A stretch of 45,554 nucleotides of DNA from Saccoglossus kowalevskii (lineage: Eukaryota > Hemichordata > Enteropneusta > Harrimaniidae): assembly GCF_000003605.2 (NCBI RefSeq), contig NW_003156934.1, forward strand, positions 1 to 45,554, written 5' to 3'. Under the pieces are notes generated by a model. That model had not been told where the DNA came from. It worked only from the letters and a program-made list of their open reading frames with translations, and searched no databases. Shown piece by piece: positions 41,885 through 45,554 of this stretch (its first letter is position 1; every line of letters starts with the position of its first letter). A program made the position numbers and the translations under genes.

Positions 41885-42680
41885 ATGTGATATATGGGAT
41901 TATAAGCTTTTCAATGTTGATTTGTACGTGTTACCCCACACTTCACACCAATATGTGATATATGGGATTATAAGCTTTTCAATGTTGATTTGTACGTGTT
42001 GCCCCACACTTCACACCAATATGTGATATATGGGATTATAAGCTTTTCAATGTTGATTTGTACGTGTTGCCCCACACTTCACACCAATATGTGATATATG
42101 GGATTATAAGCTTTTCAATGTTGATTTGTACGTGTTGCCCCACACTTCACACCAATATGTGATATATGGGATTATAAGCTTTTCAATGTTGATTTGTACG
42201 TGTTACCCCACACTTCACACCAATATGTGATATATGGGATTATAAGCTTTTCAATGTTGATTTGTACGTGTTGCCCCACACTTCACACCAATATGTGATA
42301 TATGGGATTATAAGCTTTTCAATGTTGATTTGTACGTGTTGCCCCACACTTCACACCAATATGTGATATATGGGATTATAAGCTTTTCAATGTTGATTTG
42401 TACGTGTTGCCCCACACTTCACACCAATATGTGATATATGGGATTATAAGCTTTTCAATGTTGATTTGTACGTGTTGCCCCACACTTCACACCAATATGT
42501 GATATATGGGATTATAAGCTTTTCAATGTTGATTTGTACGTGTTGTCCCACACTTCACACCAATATGTGATATATGGGATTATAAGCTTTTCAATGTTGA
42601 TTTGTACGTGTTGTCCCACACTTCACACCAATATGTGATATATGGGATTATAAGCTTTTCAATGTTGATTTGTACGTGTT
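41181..42680 (+). repeat. TTGTCCC pair repeated 20 monomers apart
   Basis: Pairs of TTGTCCC monomers sit at 41187/41255 and again at about 42545/42613. The spacing is 1358 bases, or 20 monomers minus two CCC deletions. The spacing resembles that at 15.26 and 16.62 kb. The intervening variant order is similar only in the last several monomers, so these may be independent expansions. Confidence 0.65.
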
Positions 42681-43339
42681 ACCCCACACTTCACACCAAT
42701 ATGTGATATATGGGATTATAAGCTTTTCAATGTTGATTTGTACGTGTTACCCCACACTTCACACCAATATGTGATATATGGGATTATAAGCTTTTCAATG
42801 TTGATTTGTACGTGTTACCCACACTTCACACCAATATGTGATATATGGGATTATAAGCTTTTCAATGTTGATTTGTACGTGTTACCCCACACTTCACACC
42901 AATATGTGATATATGGGATTATAAGCTTTTCAATGTTGATTTGTACGTGTTACCCCAAACTTCACACCAATATGTGATATATGGGATTATAAGATTTTCA
43001 ATGTTGATTTGTACGTGTTACCCCACACTTCACACCAATATGTGATATATGGGATTATAAGCTTTTCAATGTTGATTTGTACGTGTTGCCCCACACTTCA
43101 CACCAATATGTGATATATGGGATTATAAGCTTTTCAATGTTGATTTGTACGTGTTGCCCCACACTTCACACCAATATGTGATATATGGGATTATAAGCTT
43201 TTCAATGTTGATTTGTACGTGTTACCCACACTTCACACCAATATGTGATATATGGGATTATAAGCTTTTCAATGTTGATTTGTACGTGTTGCCCCACACT
43301 TCACACCAATATGTGATATATGGGATTATAAGCTTTTCA

Positions 43340-43385
43340 ATGTTGATTTTGTACGTGTTGCCCCACACTTCACACAATATGTGAT
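43340..43385 (+). repeat. Local indels: GATTTTGTACG and CACACAATATG
   Basis: One monomer has an extra T in GATTTTGTACG and the same copy lacks one C in CACACAATATG. The region just downstream switches to GGGACTAT/CCCCATAC monomers, so the indels sit at a change of variant composition. Confidence 0.7.
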
Positions 43386-43586
43386 ATATGGGACTATAAG
43401 CTTTTCAATGTTGATTTGTACGTGTTGCCCCATACTTCACACCAATATGTGATATATGGGACTATAAGCTTTTCAATGTTGATTTGTACGTGTTGCCCCA
43501 CACTTCACACCAATATGTGATATATGGGATTATAAGCATTTCAATGTTGATTTGTACGTGTTACCCTACACTTCACACCAATATGT

Positions 43587-44147
43587 GATATATGGGACTA
43601 TAAGCTTTTCAATGTTGATTTGTACGTGTTGCCCCACACTTCACACCAATATGTGATATATGGGATTATAAGCATTTCAATGTTGATTTGTACGTGTTAC
43701 CCCACACTTCACACCAATATGTGATATATGGGATTATAAGCTTTTCAATGTTGATTTGTACGTGTTACCCCACACTTCACACCAATATGTGATATATGGG
43801 ATTATAAGCTTTTCAATGTTGATTTGTACGTGTTACCCCACACTTCACACCAATATGTGATATATGGGATTATAAGCTTTTCAATGTTGATTTGTACGTG
43901 TTACCCCACACTTCACACCAATATGTGATATATGGGATTATAAGCTTTTCAATGTTGATTTGTACGTGTTGCCCACACTTCACACCAATATGTGATATAT
44001 GGGATTATAAGCTTTTCAATGTTGATTTGTACGTGTTGCCCACTCTTCACACCAATATGTGATATATGGGATTATAAGCTTTTCAATGTTGATTTGTACG
44101 TGTTACCCCACACTTCACACCAATATATGATATATGGGATTATAAGC
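43587..44147 (+). repeat. CCCACTCTTC block, right copy
   Basis: This is the partner of 36390-36950 at offset 7197, with CCCACTCTTC at 44039 and AAGCATTTC at 43671. A single ATATATGATAT substitution near 44126 is specific to this copy. Confidence 0.85.
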
Positions 44148-44589
44148 TTTTCAATGTTGATTTGTACGTGTTACCCCACACTTCACACCAATATGTGATA
44201 TATGGGATTATAAGCTTTTCAATGTTGATTTGTACGTGTTACCCCACACTTCACACCAATATGTGATATATGGGATTATAAGCTTTTCAATGTTGATTTG
44301 TACGTGTTGCCCCACACTTCACACCAATATGTGATATATGGGATTATAAGCTTTTCAATGTTGATTTGTACGTGTTGCCCCATACTTCACACCAATATGT
44401 GATATATGGGATTATAAGCTTTTCAATGTTGATTTGTACGTGTTGCCCCACACTTCACACCAATATGTGATATATGGGATTATAAGCTTTTCAATGTTGA
44501 TTTGTACGTGTTGCCCCACACTTCACACCAATATGTGATATATGGGATTATAAGCTTTTCAATGTTGATTTGTACGTGTTGCCCCACAC

Positions 44590-44850
44590 TTCACAACAAT
44601 ATGTGATATATGGGACTATAAGCTTTCAATGTTGATTTGTACGTGTTGCCCCATACTTCACACCAATATGTGATATATGGGACTATAAGCTTTTCAATGT
44701 TGATTTGTACGTGTTGCCCCACACTTCACACCAATATGTGATATATGGGATTATAAGCTTTTCAATGTTGATTTGTACGTGTTACCCCACACTTCACACC
44801 AATATGTGATATATGAGATTATAAGCTTTTCAATGTTGATTTGGTACGTG
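44590..44850 (+). repeat. Local indels near the right end
   Basis: CACAACAATATG, GCTTTCAATG (one T short), two GGGACTAT monomers, ATATGAGATT and GATTTGGTACG (one extra G) lie within about four monomers. The array is regular again by about 44885, where the block shared with 18690 begins. Confidence 0.7.
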
Positions 44851-44884
44851 TTGCCCACACTTCACACCAATATGTGATATATGG

Positions 44885-45385
44885 GATTATAAGCTTTTCA
44901 ATGTTGATTTGTACGTGTTGCCCACACTTCACACCAATATGTGATATATGGGATTATAAGCTTTTCAATGTTGATTTGTACGTGTTGCCCCACACTTCAC
45001 ACCAATATGTGATATATGGGATTATAAGCTTTTCAATGTTGATTTGTACGTGTTACCCCACACTTCACACCAATATGTGATATATGGGATTATAAGCTTT
45101 TCAATGTTGATTTGTACGTGTTGCCCACACTTAACACCAATATGTGATATATAGGATTATAAGCTTTTCAATATTGATTTGTACGTGTTGCCCCACACTT
45201 CACACCAATATGTGATATATGGGATTATAAGCTTTTCAATGTTGATTTGTACGTGTTGCCACACACTTCACACCAATATGTGATATATGGGATTATAAGC
45301 TTTTCAATGTTGATTTGTACGTGTTGCCCACACTTCACACCAATATGTGATATATGGGATTATAAGCTTTTCAATGTTGATTTGT
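44885..45385 (+). repeat. Half-kb block, right copy
   Basis: This is the partner of 18690-19190 at offset 26,195. CTTAACACC, ATATAGGATT and TCAATATTG (45169) are all present. The next monomer differs (CCC deletion here, CCCCATAC there), so the block ends near 45385. Confidence 0.85.
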
Positions 45386-45554
45386 ACGTGTTGCCCACAC
45401 TTCACACCAATATGTGATATATGGGATTATAAGCTTTTCAATGTTGATTTGTACGTGTTACCTCACACTTCACACCAATATGTGATATATGGGATTATAA
45501 GCTTTTCAATGTTGATTTGTACGTGTTGCCCACACTTCACACCAATATGTGATG

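Larger units (their letters stand above)
1..45554 (+). repeat. 68-bp HindIII satellite array, about 670 head-to-tail monomers
   Basis: The entire window is a tandem array with a 68-bp period; successive AAGCTT sites are 68 bases apart (for example 640 and 708). Division of length by period gives about 670 copies, which is an estimate and not an individual count. Every copy I read is in the same orientation, with no spacer, insertion or inverted segment. The common length variant is 67 bp, made by CCCC to CCC at m31-34. Substitutions fall at a limited set of positions: m4, m5, m9, m13, m14, m16, m27, m30, m31, m33, m36, m38, m43, m45, m54 and m65. Most copies match consensus except at m30, which is A or G. 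No gene, RNA gene or mobile element is supported anywhere in it. The structure is typical of eukaryotic heterochromatic satellite; the species and the chromosomal position cannot be told from the sequence. Confidence 0.97.

Noticed and set aside
1-45554. CRISPR array
   Set aside because: The repeats are directly abutting with no unique spacers, and the full 68-bp period is conserved; there is no leader or cas gene.
1-45554. Primate beta satellite, which also has a 68-bp monomer
   Set aside because: The length agrees but the sequence does not: this monomer is AT-rich with AAGCTT and a CCCC run and shows no resemblance that I recognise to the beta satellite consensus.
1-45554. CENP-B box in each monomer
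   Set aside because: I looked for the TTCG...CGGG core arrangement on both strands; the only CpG in the monomer is in GTACGTG, so the box cannot be present.
1-45554. Bacterial or phage origin of the window
   Set aside because: No gene, RNA or regulatory element in 45 kb, and a homogeneous satellite array of this size is a eukaryotic feature.
1-45554. Telomeric repeat, rDNA spacer or transposon-derived array
   Set aside because: The period is far longer than telomeric units, there is no rRNA sequence, and no terminal repeats, transposase or reverse transcriptase fragments are visible.

Overview
The whole 45,554-base window is one uninterrupted tandem array of a short AT-rich satellite. The monomer is 68 bp (about 35-37% G+C by hand count of the consensus). 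Dividing window length by period gives roughly 670 copies, all head-to-tail and all in the same orientation. I see no unique DNA, no gene, no RNA gene, no transposable element and no inversion. Both ends lie inside the array, so the real array is longer than the window. An array this long and pure points to a eukaryotic chromosome, most likely centromeric, pericentromeric, subtelomeric or other heterochromatin. I cannot name the species and do not recognise the monomer as a known satellite family.

Monomer coordinates (m1-m68) used below start at the HindIII site; the copy at 640-707 is a clean example. Landmarks are AAGCTT at m1-6, a TCAA/TTGA dyad at m8-17, GTACGTG with the only CpG at m21-27, an A/G dimorphic base at m30, a CCCC run at m31-34 that is often CCC (giving 67-bp monomers), a TCACA/TGTGA hairpin-like dyad at m40-55 around CCAATA, and GGGATTAT at m61-68.

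The copies are nearly identical, but they carry a small set of recurring marker variants. Read in order, these show that the array grew by copying multi-monomer blocks. I find a 6-monomer higher-order repeat of 407 bp (24693-25099, then twice in tandem at 32432-33245). I also find a 9-monomer higher-order repeat of 610 bp (20618-21837 and 27610-28220, with relatives near 16.9 and 41.5 kb). A set of long-range block copies has offsets from about 4 kb to about 38 kb. These blocks overlap and are interleaved, so the array is a mosaic rather than one regular higher-order repeat.

The first ~550 bases are less regular: scattered 1-base insertions, a 9-base segment replaced by nine A's, and a T-rich replacement. 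Smaller indel clusters lie near 10.7, 15.6, 20.7, 29.5, 43.35 and 44.6-44.85 kb. These may be consensus errors or junctions between array segments. All open reading frames are by-products of the repeat. They start at TTG or GTG inside the monomer, differ only at satellite variant sites, and exist because 67-bp monomers shift the frame past the TGA in ATGTGA.
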